Position numbers and translations under genes: made by a program. Shown one piece after another: positions 33,206 to 41,700 of a DNA stretch of 64,000 bases. How positions within the stretch are numbered: the stretch's first letter is position 1; each line of letters begins with the position of its first letter. Origin of the DNA: Agreia sp. Leaf210 (GTDB lineage: Bacteria > Actinomycetota > Actinomycetes > Actinomycetales > Microbacteriaceae); assembly GCF_001421485.1 (NCBI RefSeq), contig NZ_LMKK01000001.1, positions 1,102,361 through 1,166,360 of the forward strand, read 5' to 3'. A model generated the notes under the pieces. The model saw nothing but the letters and a program-made list of their open reading frames with translations, ran no database searches and was not told the origin of the DNA.

Positions 33206-33523
33206 CTACACCTGTTCGTCGCGCACGCCAGGGTCCGCGCTCGGCCCCACGCCCGCAGCGCTCGTCACCCGCCGACGCTCACGAAACCCGGATACCGCTC
33301 GGCCGACGCCGAGTACGACGCCGAAAGCCCACAGGGGCAACCCGATCATGATGATCCACAGGGGCCCATGGCGGACTGTGCCGATGTCTTCGAGCGGGTT
33401 CCAGCCGTGCTCATTGCAGATCCAGATCGAGGCCACCAGGAACAATGCCGACCAGAACGCCAACAGAAGAGGTCGTCTGCGAAGGGACTGCAGGAATCTT
33501 GATCTGAGTCGTGTCGAGGCCAC
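33206..33523 (-). CDS. Small two-helix membrane protein, start uncertain
   Basis: From GTG 33523 the protein has 105 residues: a basic N-terminus, a hydrophobic helix (LLLAFWSALFLVASIWI), a short outside loop with CNEHGWNPLEDIGTVRHG, and a second helix (PLWIIMIGLPLWAFGVVLGV). The frame stays open to 33667, but there it would overlap the start of the divergent esterase gene and is less plausible. There is no clear ribosome-binding site. The family is not recognised. It lies 2 nt after the HAD gene start and may be its upstream operon partner. Confidence 0.5.
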   Translation of the reverse strand: MASTRLRSRFLQSLRRRPLLLAFWSALFLVASIWICNEHGWNPLEDIGTVRHGPLWIIMIGLPLWAFGVVLGVGRAVSGFRERRRVTSAAGVGPSADPGVRDEQV

Positions 33524-33658
33524 AGGACGATTCAAGCGCCGAAGGCACGACGCTCGGCTGAGATCAGCCTGCCAACTCGCTCGGTCTTTCGCGAGACTGC
33601 CCGACCCACACCCCAAACGGCATCGGCAGACATGAGATGGTGTCCCAGGAGGCGCACC

Positions 33659-35011
33659 GTGCTGCATTGGTTCTACGACATCGACATCGTCGATGGCCCG
33701 CTTCCCTTTGCGATCTGGACAGTCTCCGCTGTGGGCGCCGTTCTCCTCGTCCTCCGACGACCCGCCCGGCGACCCACCCGTCGCCCCACCCGTCGATGGC
33801 TGGTCGTAGCCTCCGTCAGCATGCTGGTCGGCGCCGTGCTGGGGCTGACCCTCGTCGCCATCGTCGACGCCTCCGGGGTCGTCGGCGTGCCGTTGCCCAC
33901 CCCGACCGCACCCTGGATCGCCGCGCTGTTCGCGGCCATCGGGCTCGCCATCGCGAGCATGGTGAGGTCGTCGCGCAAGCGAAAAGTCGCCGCCGTGGCC
34001 CTGATCGTTCTCGGACTACTTTCGGCCGCCCTCGGCGTGAATGCCGGATTCGGGATCAACCGCACGATCGGATCTGCCCTCGGTGTCTCTACCGGGAACG
34101 CGATCGACGGGCTCAGCCGCCCCCAGCCCGCCCCCACGGGCACGGCTCCCGTCACCTCAACACCGCTGTACGCGGGTTGGGATCCTCCGTCCGACATGCC
34201 TGCCACGGGAAAGACCGGCCTGCTGACCGGCGCCGATGCGATCTCGTCGAGCAGCGCGTTCGTGCCCCGCGAGGCCTCGATCTACCTCCCACCGGCAGCT
34301 CAGGTCGCGAACCCGCCCGCGCTTCCCCTGGTGGTCATGATGATGGGCCAGCCCGGCAACCCTCAGCCGGACTTCATCGCCGCGGCACTCGACGAGGTGG
34401 CGGCGAAGAACAAGGGTCTCGCTCCTATCGTGATCATCGCCGATCAACTCGGAAACCCCGACACCGACCCGGTGTGCGCCGACTCGGCCAGATATGGCGG
34501 CGTCGACACCTATTTCAACAAAGACATCGTCGCCTACGCGAAGAGCAGGCTGAACATCCTGCAAGACCCTCAGTACTGGACGATCGCGGGGTACTCGAAC
34601 GGCGGCTCCTGCGCGTTCACCTGGGCGAGCAAGTATCCGGAGATCTGGGGGAACCTCGTGGACATCTCGGGCAACGAGTGGCCCGGAGACGAGAACGAGG
34701 CGGCAGCCATCGCCGACGGATACGGCGGAGACGCGGGCGCCTTCGCAGCCGCCAAGCCCGCGGCCTGGCTCCAGAAGAACGCAGGAAAATTTACGTCGCA
34801 CGTGGCGATCTTCACCGCGGGCGAGAACGACCCGGAGTACACGCAGTTCGCTGCCAACAACGCCGCCCTGGCCGAAGCGGCCGGTTTCACGACCAAGAAC
34901 TACGTGGTGCCGGGCGCCGACCATGTGGTGACAGCCCTGCGAGGCGGGCTCCCCTATGCCTTCACCGAGCTCTACCCCCGACTGGGACTCGCGGCACCCC
35001 CTTCGTCGTGA
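33659..35011 (+). CDS. Membrane-anchored esterase (putative esterase / mycolyltransferase-like alpha/beta hydrolase)
   Basis: A 450-residue protein. Four hydrophobic helices span about residues 12-128. The rest is an external esterase-D-type domain: the nucleophile elbow GYSNGGSCAFTWA (Ser about 313), an acidic residue in FTAGENDPEY and His about 423 in VVPGADHVVTALRGG. GTG 33659 has AGGAGG at 33647-33652. Related domains occur in acyltransferases such as antigen 85 and in polysaccharide esterases. The ester substrate outside the cell is unknown. Confidence 0.85.
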   Translation: MLHWFYDIDIVDGPLPFAIWTVSAVGAVLLVLRRPARRPTRRPTRRWLVVASVSMLVGAVLGLTLVAIVDASGVVGVPLPTPTAPWIAALFAAIGLAIASMVRSSRKRKVAAVALIVLGLLSAALGVNAGFGINRTIGSALGVSTGNAIDGLSRPQPAPTGTAPVTSTPLYAGWDPPSDMPATGKTGLLTGADAISSSSAFVPREASIYLPPAAQVANPPALPLVVMMMGQPGNPQPDFIAAALDEVAAKNKGLAPIVIIADQLGNPDTDPVCADSARYGGVDTYFNKDIVAYAKSRLNILQDPQYWTIAGYSNGGSCAFTWASKYPEIWGNLVDISGNEWPGDENEAAAIADGYGGDAGAFAAAKPAAWLQKNAGKFTSHVAIFTAGENDPEYTQFAANNAALAEAAGFTTKNYVVPGADHVVTALRGGLPYAFTELYPRLGLAAPPSS

Positions 35012-35017
35012 CCCACA

Positions 35018-35032
35018 GGCTGGGAACCAGCC
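35018..35032 (+). terminator. Short hairpin after the esterase gene
   Basis: GGCTGG-GAA-CCAGCC starts 7 nt after the esterase stop codon. It is a perfect 6-bp stem without a T-run, so it is a weak terminator at best. Confidence 0.4.
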
Positions 35033-35141
35033 CTGGACTTACTCGGCATCTCCTTTCTTTTCGGCCATCGCCATCTGCTGTTCAGCGCTCATTCACCGTG
35101 CCGTCGATCGCCGAGGTGAGAAGCAGAGAAAACTCGACGCC

Positions 35142-37067
35142 GTGCCCGAACACATCGAAGATCACGACCGTCCCGGCCTCTCCCGCCGCGGATTCCTCGC
35201 CGCCGGCGGAGCCGTGGGAGCCCTCGCCGCAGCCGGTATGGGGTCTGCGGGGCCCGCCGCGGCATCACCTTTGGTAGCCGACTCGCTCCTGGCCGGGGCA
35301 TCGTCGGCTCCGTCGCTCGCCTCGCCCCCGACCTCTGCGAAGAAGTGGTCGCCCGACCTCCCCTCGCCGCGTTTCACCGTCGCTGTGATGCCCGATACCC
35401 AGTACATGTTCGACGGCGCGTCGATCGATCCGAAGCCTCTGCGGGCATCGCTGCACTACGTCCTCTCCGAGCAGAAACGCCAGAACATCGTCTTCCTCGC
35501 GCATCTCGGCGACCTCACCCAGAACGGGGCAGCTGCGGAGATGGCCGCCGCCGGCGCTGAATTCGCTCTCTTCGACAACGCGGGTGCGGCCTACAGCGTT
35601 CTGGCAGGCAATCACGACATCGACGCGTCGACCGACGATCAGCGAGGACAGACGGCCTACCTCGACGTGTTCGGACCGTCTCGGTTCAGCGGCTCTGACA
35701 GCTTCGTCGACGCGTCGCCCGATGGCTACAACACGGCCCATGTCTTCACGGCGGCGGGCCGCGATTGGCTCGTGCTCGCGCTCGACTGGCGAACCAGCGC
35801 CGGCGGGCTCGCCTGGGCGCATTCCGTGCTGGCGGCGCACCCCGGATCCCCCGTCATCCTCACCTCGCACACCCTCGTCGACTCGGCCGCCGACGGCTCT
35901 GCGACGTTCGACGCGTATGGGCAGGGGCTCTGGGACTCGTTCGTCTCGAGCCACGACCAGATCTTCTTGACCCTCAACGGCCACTACTGGGGACCGGGTC
36001 GCACGACGGCGGTCAACTCGGCCGGTCACGCCGTCGACCTGCACCTCACGAACTACCAGAACCGCTACTACGGCGGCGCGGCGATGATCAGGCTCTACCA
36101 CTTCGACACGGAGCGCAATGTGATCGACGTCGAGACACTCTCGCCCTTCCTGATCGACGGTGGACTGAAGACACCGAACGAGCTCGCCGAGCAGGAGACG
36201 CGTCTGAGCGGCGACATCGACCGATTCACCATGCAGATCGATTTCGCCGAACGGTTCTCGGGGTTCGCACCGGTGCCCGTGCGCCCAGCACGCTCCGCGC
36301 AGAGCATGCTCGTCTCCGGCACCACCGCGTACTGGCGGTTCGACGGGCAGCCGAATGGTGCGAACGTCAGCGGCTCTACGCGCATCGCCGATCTGAGCGG
36401 AAACGGCAACGATCTCGTCGTCGCCAATCGGCCCGGCGCGGTGGCTGGCGCCCTTCTCTGGTCGGATGCTCATCATCCCGACCAGCCGGGAGCCGGCAGC
36501 CTATCGCTCACCGGCGGTCGCCCCGGAGGCGACTATCTGAAGACCGTCGACCAGGCACCGCTGAACAGCAACCAGTTCCTCAGCGGCTATACGGTCGAGG
36601 CGTTTCTGTTTCTGCCCACCACATTCGACGGCAGCGCGAACGGGTTCTGCGCCCTTCTGTCTCAGTCGTCGTCTGCCGGGGAGGCGGGCAAGGCGCACTC
36701 CAGCAGCGGCGATCCGCAGGAGCCCTCGGTCACCTTGAGTCTCTCCAGCGATAGAGAACTGCAATGGTGCGTCTACCCCGCCAGCCAGGACGGGTCGCTC
36801 ACGAACTGGGGTCACGAGCTGCCCCTCGCGTCGTGGTGGCACGTCGCGGTCGTCAACAACGGCAAGCACACGACGATGTTCGTCGACGGATGCCCCGTAG
36901 CGCGAAACCCGTCGACGAAGAACAGCGGTCTCGCGGTGGTCGGCCAGCCCTGGCTGCTCGGCGGCTACAACTACGGGGGCAAGCTCGATCAGGTCTTCGT
37001 CGGCAACATCGGCGACGTCAGGGTGACCGAGCGAGCCCTCGACCCGAGTGAGTTCATGATCGCCTGA
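35142..37067 (+). CDS. Tat-exported metallophosphoesterase with C-terminal LamG domain
   Basis: A 641-residue protein. The Tat signal SRRGFLAAGGAVGALAAAG starts near residue 13. The phosphoesterase metal-site motifs are MPDTQY (Asp about 85), HLGDLTQN (Asp about 124), AGNHDID (about 157) and LTLNGHYWGPG. From about residue 393 a concanavalin/LamG-like fold follows (TTAYWRFDGQPNG to DVRVTERALDPSEF), probably binding carbohydrate or surface polymer. GTG 35142 keeps the Tat motif near the N-terminus; an upstream in-frame start at 34956 would bury it. It is likely secreted and acts on extracellular phosphoesters. Confidence 0.88.
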   Translation: MPEHIEDHDRPGLSRRGFLAAGGAVGALAAAGMGSAGPAAASPLVADSLLAGASSAPSLASPPTSAKKWSPDLPSPRFTVAVMPDTQYMFDGASIDPKPLRASLHYVLSEQKRQNIVFLAHLGDLTQNGAAAEMAAAGAEFALFDNAGAAYSVLAGNHDIDASTDDQRGQTAYLDVFGPSRFSGSDSFVDASPDGYNTAHVFTAAGRDWLVLALDWRTSAGGLAWAHSVLAAHPGSPVILTSHTLVDSAADGSATFDAYGQGLWDSFVSSHDQIFLTLNGHYWGPGRTTAVNSAGHAVDLHLTNYQNRYYGGAAMIRLYHFDTERNVIDVETLSPFLIDGGLKTPNELAEQETRLSGDIDRFTMQIDFAERFSGFAPVPVRPARSAQSMLVSGTTAYWRFDGQPNGANVSGSTRIADLSGNGNDLVVANRPGAVAGALLWSDAHHPDQPGAGSLSLTGGRPGGDYLKTVDQAPLNSNQFLSGYTVEAFLFLPTTFDGSANGFCALLSQSSSAGEAGKAHSSSGDPQEPSVTLSLSSDRELQWCVYPASQDGSLTNWGHELPLASWWHVAVVNNGKHTTMFVDGCPVARNPSTKNSGLAVVGQPWLLGGYNYGGKLDQVFVGNIGDVRVTERALDPSEFMIA

Positions 37068-37107
37068 CCAACGCCGGCTCTAGATCGCCTGACCAAAGCC
37101 CGCTCTA
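37058..37107. repeat. 25-bp tandem duplication across the phosphoesterase stop codon
   Basis: GATCGCCTGACCAACGCCGG at 37058-37077 recurs at 37083-37102 with two differences. Counting the following CTCTA, each unit is 25 nt and the two lie head to tail. The first unit holds the last codons and TGA of the phosphoesterase. The second reaches the stop codon of the convergent HNH gene. Confidence 0.8.
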
Positions 37108-37150
37108 GAAGGGGCAGTTGTCGAAGGACGCAGTTGCTAGAAGGGGCAGT
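37105..37150. repeat. 14-bp direct repeat at the 3' end of DUF222-HNH gene 2
   Basis: CTAGAAGGGGCAGT occurs at 37105-37118 and 37137-37150. On the minus strand it encodes LPLLA in one copy and the final NCPF plus stop in the other. The end of the HNH gene therefore seems to have been rebuilt by a local duplication. Confidence 0.7.
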
Positions 37151-38508
37151 CCGTTAGGTCCTCCCCCCATCACTGTCGTCGGGCTCGCTGCAGCGATCTC
37201 GACCAGTGCGGCGATGGGGGTGGCGACTTCGGTATTGGCGGTCGTGGCCGTCGTGGCCGCGGTGCGATCGAGGAGTTCTTGCGGCGCAGGTCGCATCTTG
37301 CCTTCGGGACTGACCGTGTATCGGTAGCCCGCTGGTGATGTGGCGGTGAGGGTGTCGTCTCCGTTTTGTGTGATCTGCCACCTCGTGTGGTGCTTCACCT
37401 TGTGATGCTCCTGACTTAGCGGGGCCAGGTTCTCGGGAGTCGTGTGACCACCCAAAGCATGATCTTCGGTGTGATCGATGTCGGCTCGCTCCGACGGAAC
37501 CGTGCACCCCGGGAACACACACGTCGGGTGCACCAGCCTTGCGTGGTCGATCATGCGTGCGGTCGGCCGGTAGTCCCTGGGGTCGTTTGTCAGGATGCGT
37601 CCCGTGACGGGGTCGGTGAGGATGCGCCTCCAGGAGGTCGCCTCCGCCGTCAACTGCGCCGCGGTCGCTGGGTCGATCGGACCGTAGCCGCGGAGGATCG
37701 CAGCCTCCTGCCCAACACCGAGCAGGGTCATCGCCGGAACCATCACGTGAACCCGTCCCCGAATGCCGCGGGTGGCTCCGGGGATCGAGGTCTCACCGTT
37801 GAGCATCAGATCGCACAGGACATCGAGTTTCAGGTGTCCCATGCTGCGCGGGTCGCCACCCGCCCTAAGCCCAGCAGCCAACCGTGCCGCCCGATCTGCG
37901 ATCGCGTGGATCTCGGGCGCTGGTGCGAACAGGGTCAAATACGCCATGCCATCCGCCCCCGGATCGACATAGATACGCCGGGTGGCCGCAGCCTTCTCGG
38001 CCCGTTCCACCGCGGTGGACGGTTGGGAGAGCTCAACCTGCGCTCTCGCCTTGCGGTCGAGCTGCTTCGGGTTCACCTCCGCCGCCAGCGCTGCGAGCCG
38101 GGCGTCGTACGACACCAATGCGTCGCCCTCGAGGCCGTCGGCGTTTTTTGCGATGACCTCGGCGTGCTCCCACGACACGACACCGGCAGCCACTGCCGAG
38201 AGCGTGGCAGGGAGGCGATCCACGAGAGCGGTACTGGTGTCGATCAGGGTCGCGGCCCGGTACTCGGTGCGGCGAGTGAACTGGGCGAGTTCGGTGAACA
38301 ACTCGACCCTCTCGACACGGGCCGTCGACCAGACCGGCCCACCCGTTGATGTGTCGGACGGTGCCTGCCGGTGCAGGTGGTTTCTCGCGTCGGTGACGCG
38401 TCTGGCCCTGGCCGCAGACAGCCGGGCTATCTGCGCGTCGAGGGCGGCGACCTCCTCGAGTGCGACCACATACGAGTCTGGCTCGAGAAGCGGGATCGTT
38501 GATGTCAT
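37105..38508 (-). CDS. DUF222 / HNH endonuclease signature protein, copy 2 (divergent subtype)
   Basis: A 467-residue protein. The DUF222 part includes RVELFTELAQFTRRTEYRAA and VVSWEHAEVIAKNADGLEGD. The C-terminal HNH segment reads CVFPGCTVPSERADIDHTED and ENLAPLSQEHHKVKHH. It keeps the first Cys pair but replaces the second (LLCAFHH in copy 1) by LSQEHH. The two proteins are only distantly similar, yet their leaders align without gaps. ATG 38508 mirrors the start of copy 1. The role of the family is unsettled. Confidence 0.9.
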   Translation of the reverse strand: MTSTIPLLEPDSYVVALEEVAALDAQIARLSAARARRVTDARNHLHRQAPSDTSTGGPVWSTARVERVELFTELAQFTRRTEYRAATLIDTSTALVDRLPATLSAVAAGVVSWEHAEVIAKNADGLEGDALVSYDARLAALAAEVNPKQLDRKARAQVELSQPSTAVERAEKAAATRRIYVDPGADGMAYLTLFAPAPEIHAIADRAARLAAGLRAGGDPRSMGHLKLDVLCDLMLNGETSIPGATRGIRGRVHVMVPAMTLLGVGQEAAILRGYGPIDPATAAQLTAEATSWRRILTDPVTGRILTNDPRDYRPTARMIDHARLVHPTCVFPGCTVPSERADIDHTEDHALGGHTTPENLAPLSQEHHKVKHHTRWQITQNGDDTLTATSPAGYRYTVSPEGKMRPAPQELLDRTAATTATTANTEVATPIAALVEIAAASPTTVMGGGPNGLPLLATASFDNCPF

Positions 38509-38615
38509 ACGAGAAGTCAAACAGCAGCCACCGACACCGGGTCGAAACCCATAAACAACGCTTGATCAGGAGATATGGCTGTGGATAAGTGCCAAAACAG
38601 GCAACCTGTGGAGGA
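38509..38615 (-). promoter_or_regulatory. Conserved leader of DUF222-HNH gene 2, with a perfect DnaA box
   Basis: Read on the minus strand: TCCTCCACA (38615-38607), 18 nt, TTATCCACA (38588-38580), 9 nt, CCTGATCAAGCG, then GTCGGTGG and TGTTTGACTTCTC before TATG. Every block and every spacing equals that of the leader at 1231-1337. The remaining region up to the helicase gene (38616-38741) shows nothing recognisable except a GGGGAG ribosome-binding site. Confidence 0.8.
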
Positions 38616-38741
38616 GTAGTCGACGCGCGTAGATGAGTCCGGGATCGTTCGATTCGGCCGCCCGATTTCTCCGAGCACGGCTCGGCACATACGCCCCACG
38701 CACACCAGCGGCGACACTGGATGCAAGGGGAGATACGCACC

Positions 38742-41700
38742 ATGGAGAACAACACCGGCGAGCCAGTCAGGCGCGCACCGAGACACGCAGCACCGATGAT
38801 CGACGGTGACGAACCGACGGGCGACGCTCCCCTCAAAGACGCTCCTCTCGAAGAAGCCCCGGTCGAAGACGCTCCCCTTACCGACGCGTCCCCAGGCGCA
38901 TCCCCCGTCGACGCCCCCATCGATCCCGAAGACGCCGTCGTGCTCAGCCGCCTCGAGCGCAACGACGACTCCCCCGCGCGGGTACGCAACTGGAAGCGCG
39001 ACCTGCTCGACCTCACCCTGCGCAATCCGCTGCTCAACATGCCGCGCACCCAGAAGGTGCTCGACCTCGTCGTGCCGCCGGGCCTGCTCCCCTCGATCGA
39101 CGACGCCGTGCACGCGGGCCGCAAGCTGCGCCTCTCGAGCGGCCTCGACGCATCCGGCCGCAAGCGGGTCGACGGCATCGACTCGCACACGCCGCTCGCG
39201 CACGACGAGCTGAGCGCCGTCTTCCGCACCTCGCGCACGCTCTTCTCCCAGGTCGACGATGAGAAGCACCGCAAGCAGCTGCGGGCCATGAAGCGCGAGG
39301 CCGAATCCCTCGAGCAGGAGACGGGCAGCAATTACCTGTACCTCACGCTCGGCACGCTGATTCACACACGACCGGATGGGCGCGAGGCGCGCGCTCCCCT
39401 GTTCCTCATGCCGGTCCGGCTCACCGGCGGCCTGTCGTTCACCCCCTACTTCCTCGCCGCCGAGGGCGACGATCTGGCCACTCCCAACCTGTGTCTGCTG
39501 CAGTGGTTCGAGACCACGCAGGGGCTCGACCTCTCCGAGCTGCGCGAACCTGCCATCGACGACTCGGGAATCGCGATCGAGGCGGTCTTCGACGGAATCC
39601 GCCGCCAGCTCGCGGAAGCCGAGCTGCCCTACCGACTCGAGGAGTCGGTGAGCCTCGCCATCCTGCGGTTCTCGACCTTTCAGATCTGGAAGGATCTCGA
39701 GCGCAATTGGCGCTCTCTGCTCTCGAACCCCGTGGTCAGGCACCTGGTCGAACGACCCGGCGAGACCTTCGTCGAGCCGGCCGGCAACGCCCGGCCCGAG
39801 ATCGATGAGGCCGCTCTGAGACTGCCGATCGCGGCCGACGGCTCGCAGATGGCCGCCGTCGTGCGCGCCACGAGCGGCCAGTCGTTCGTTCTCGAAGGCC
39901 CTCCGGGCACCGGCAAGTCGCAGACCATCACGAACCTCATCGCGCACGCGCTCACCGAGGGCAAGACGGTGCTGTTCGTCGCCGAGAAGCAGGCCGCCCT
40001 CGAGGTCGTGAAGAGGCGCCTCGACGCGATCGGCCTCGGTACGTTCAGCCTCGAACTGCACGGTGCGAAGCAGTCGATGAACACGATCCGCGAGCAGCTG
40101 CGCGAGTCGTTGCGCCTGCGGGTGCCGACCGATCCGCACGCGTGGGCGCTGGCCGACACACGGTTGCGTTCGGCGATCGCCGAGCTCGACCGGCATCCGG
40201 CGCGCGTGCATTCGCCCAACGCCCTCGGCTACACGGTCTGGTCGGCATACGACGCACTGGCGACGCTCGGCGAAGGGCCCACGGCGGCCGTGCCCGCGAA
40301 CTGGCTCACGACGACCCCCGACGAGAGCCCCACGATTCTCACCCGCGACTTCCGCGACGCCGCGCAGCGCTTCGGGCTGCGCCCGGGCCACCCATGGCTC
40401 ATCGCCGGGGCGACCGATCCGGCCCAGCTGCAGGTTGCTCCGGTCACCGACTCTCTGCGTGATCTCGCAGCCGTTCGCCCCCGTCTCGATGAACTCTCGT
40501 CCGAGGCTCGCCTCGCCCTCGGAGACCTTCGCCCGGCGACCGAGCTGCCCGTCGCATCCCGCCTGCTCGAGGCCCGGTCGCGCGGCCTGCTGCCGGCCAC
40601 CGACGCGCTCGCGACCATCGACCGATCGAGCTGGCGCGAGGCATCCGATGCCCTGCGCGCCGGGCTCGTCGACTACCTCGAGCGTCACGCCACGGTGCTC
40701 GCGAATGCGTCTGCCGCGGCGATCGAGGCGCCCAAGCTCGACGAGTGGGCCGAGCGGTCTGGCACTCTCGACGCCGCCTGGTTCGTGCCCGAGCTGCGTC
40801 GCCGCTCGATCCGCGCGGGTCTGCGGCCACTGCTGCGCGCCGGGTTCGAGCCGAGCGGCAAGGCGGTCACGCCGCTGCTCGTCGGGCTTCAGGCCGCACG
40901 ATCGGATGCGCAGGAGCTCCAGCGCCAGGCGGCCGCTCTGGCGGGACTCGTCCTCCCGACCGGCTGGCAGCCCTACGCGCCCGACGCGAAGAACGTGCTC
41001 GACACGGCTGTGCGCACCTCACTCGGATCGGTCTGGCTGGCGAAGCGCACTCCGCGCGCCTGGGGCTGGATCTCGAACGCGCGCGACGCCGGCGAGGCCG
41101 ACGCCGCGGTGCGCGACGGCGCGATCGTTCGCGACATCGACGCCAGCTGGAACCGCTGGCTCGCCGCCGTCGGGGCCACCGGTCTGACGGTTCGGCAGTG
41201 GGCTCACGGCCGCGACTGGGTCTCTGCCTGGGCCACCGACGAGGTCGCCTGGCTCATCGACGTGCGCGCCACCGGACTGCTGCAGCTTCAGCGCTTCGCT
41301 GAGACGCGGCGCCAGCTCGAGCACCTGCGCGAACTGGGTCTCGCAGGCTTCAGCACACAGTTGGCGACGGGCCAGATCGAGGCGGCCGACGCATCCGAGG
41401 CCCTTCTGCGGGGGCTCGCCACGGCGTCGCTCGACGAGCGACTGGCGGCGACCCAGCTCGACAGCTTCGATGGCGACGCCCAGGACCGAAGCGTCTCGGC
41501 GTACCGAGACCAGGGTGCCCTGGTGCGAGAGCAGCTGCGCAGCGAGCTCGCCTCCGAGCTGCTCGCCGCCCGACCCTTCGACGCCGATGAGTTGCGCGGC
41601 GAGGTGGCAGAGCTCGCTCGCCAGATCGAGCGCAAGCGCGGTGGCCTCGCTTTCCGCGAGGTGGCTCGCCGCTACCCGCGAGCGCTCACTTCGATCGTGC

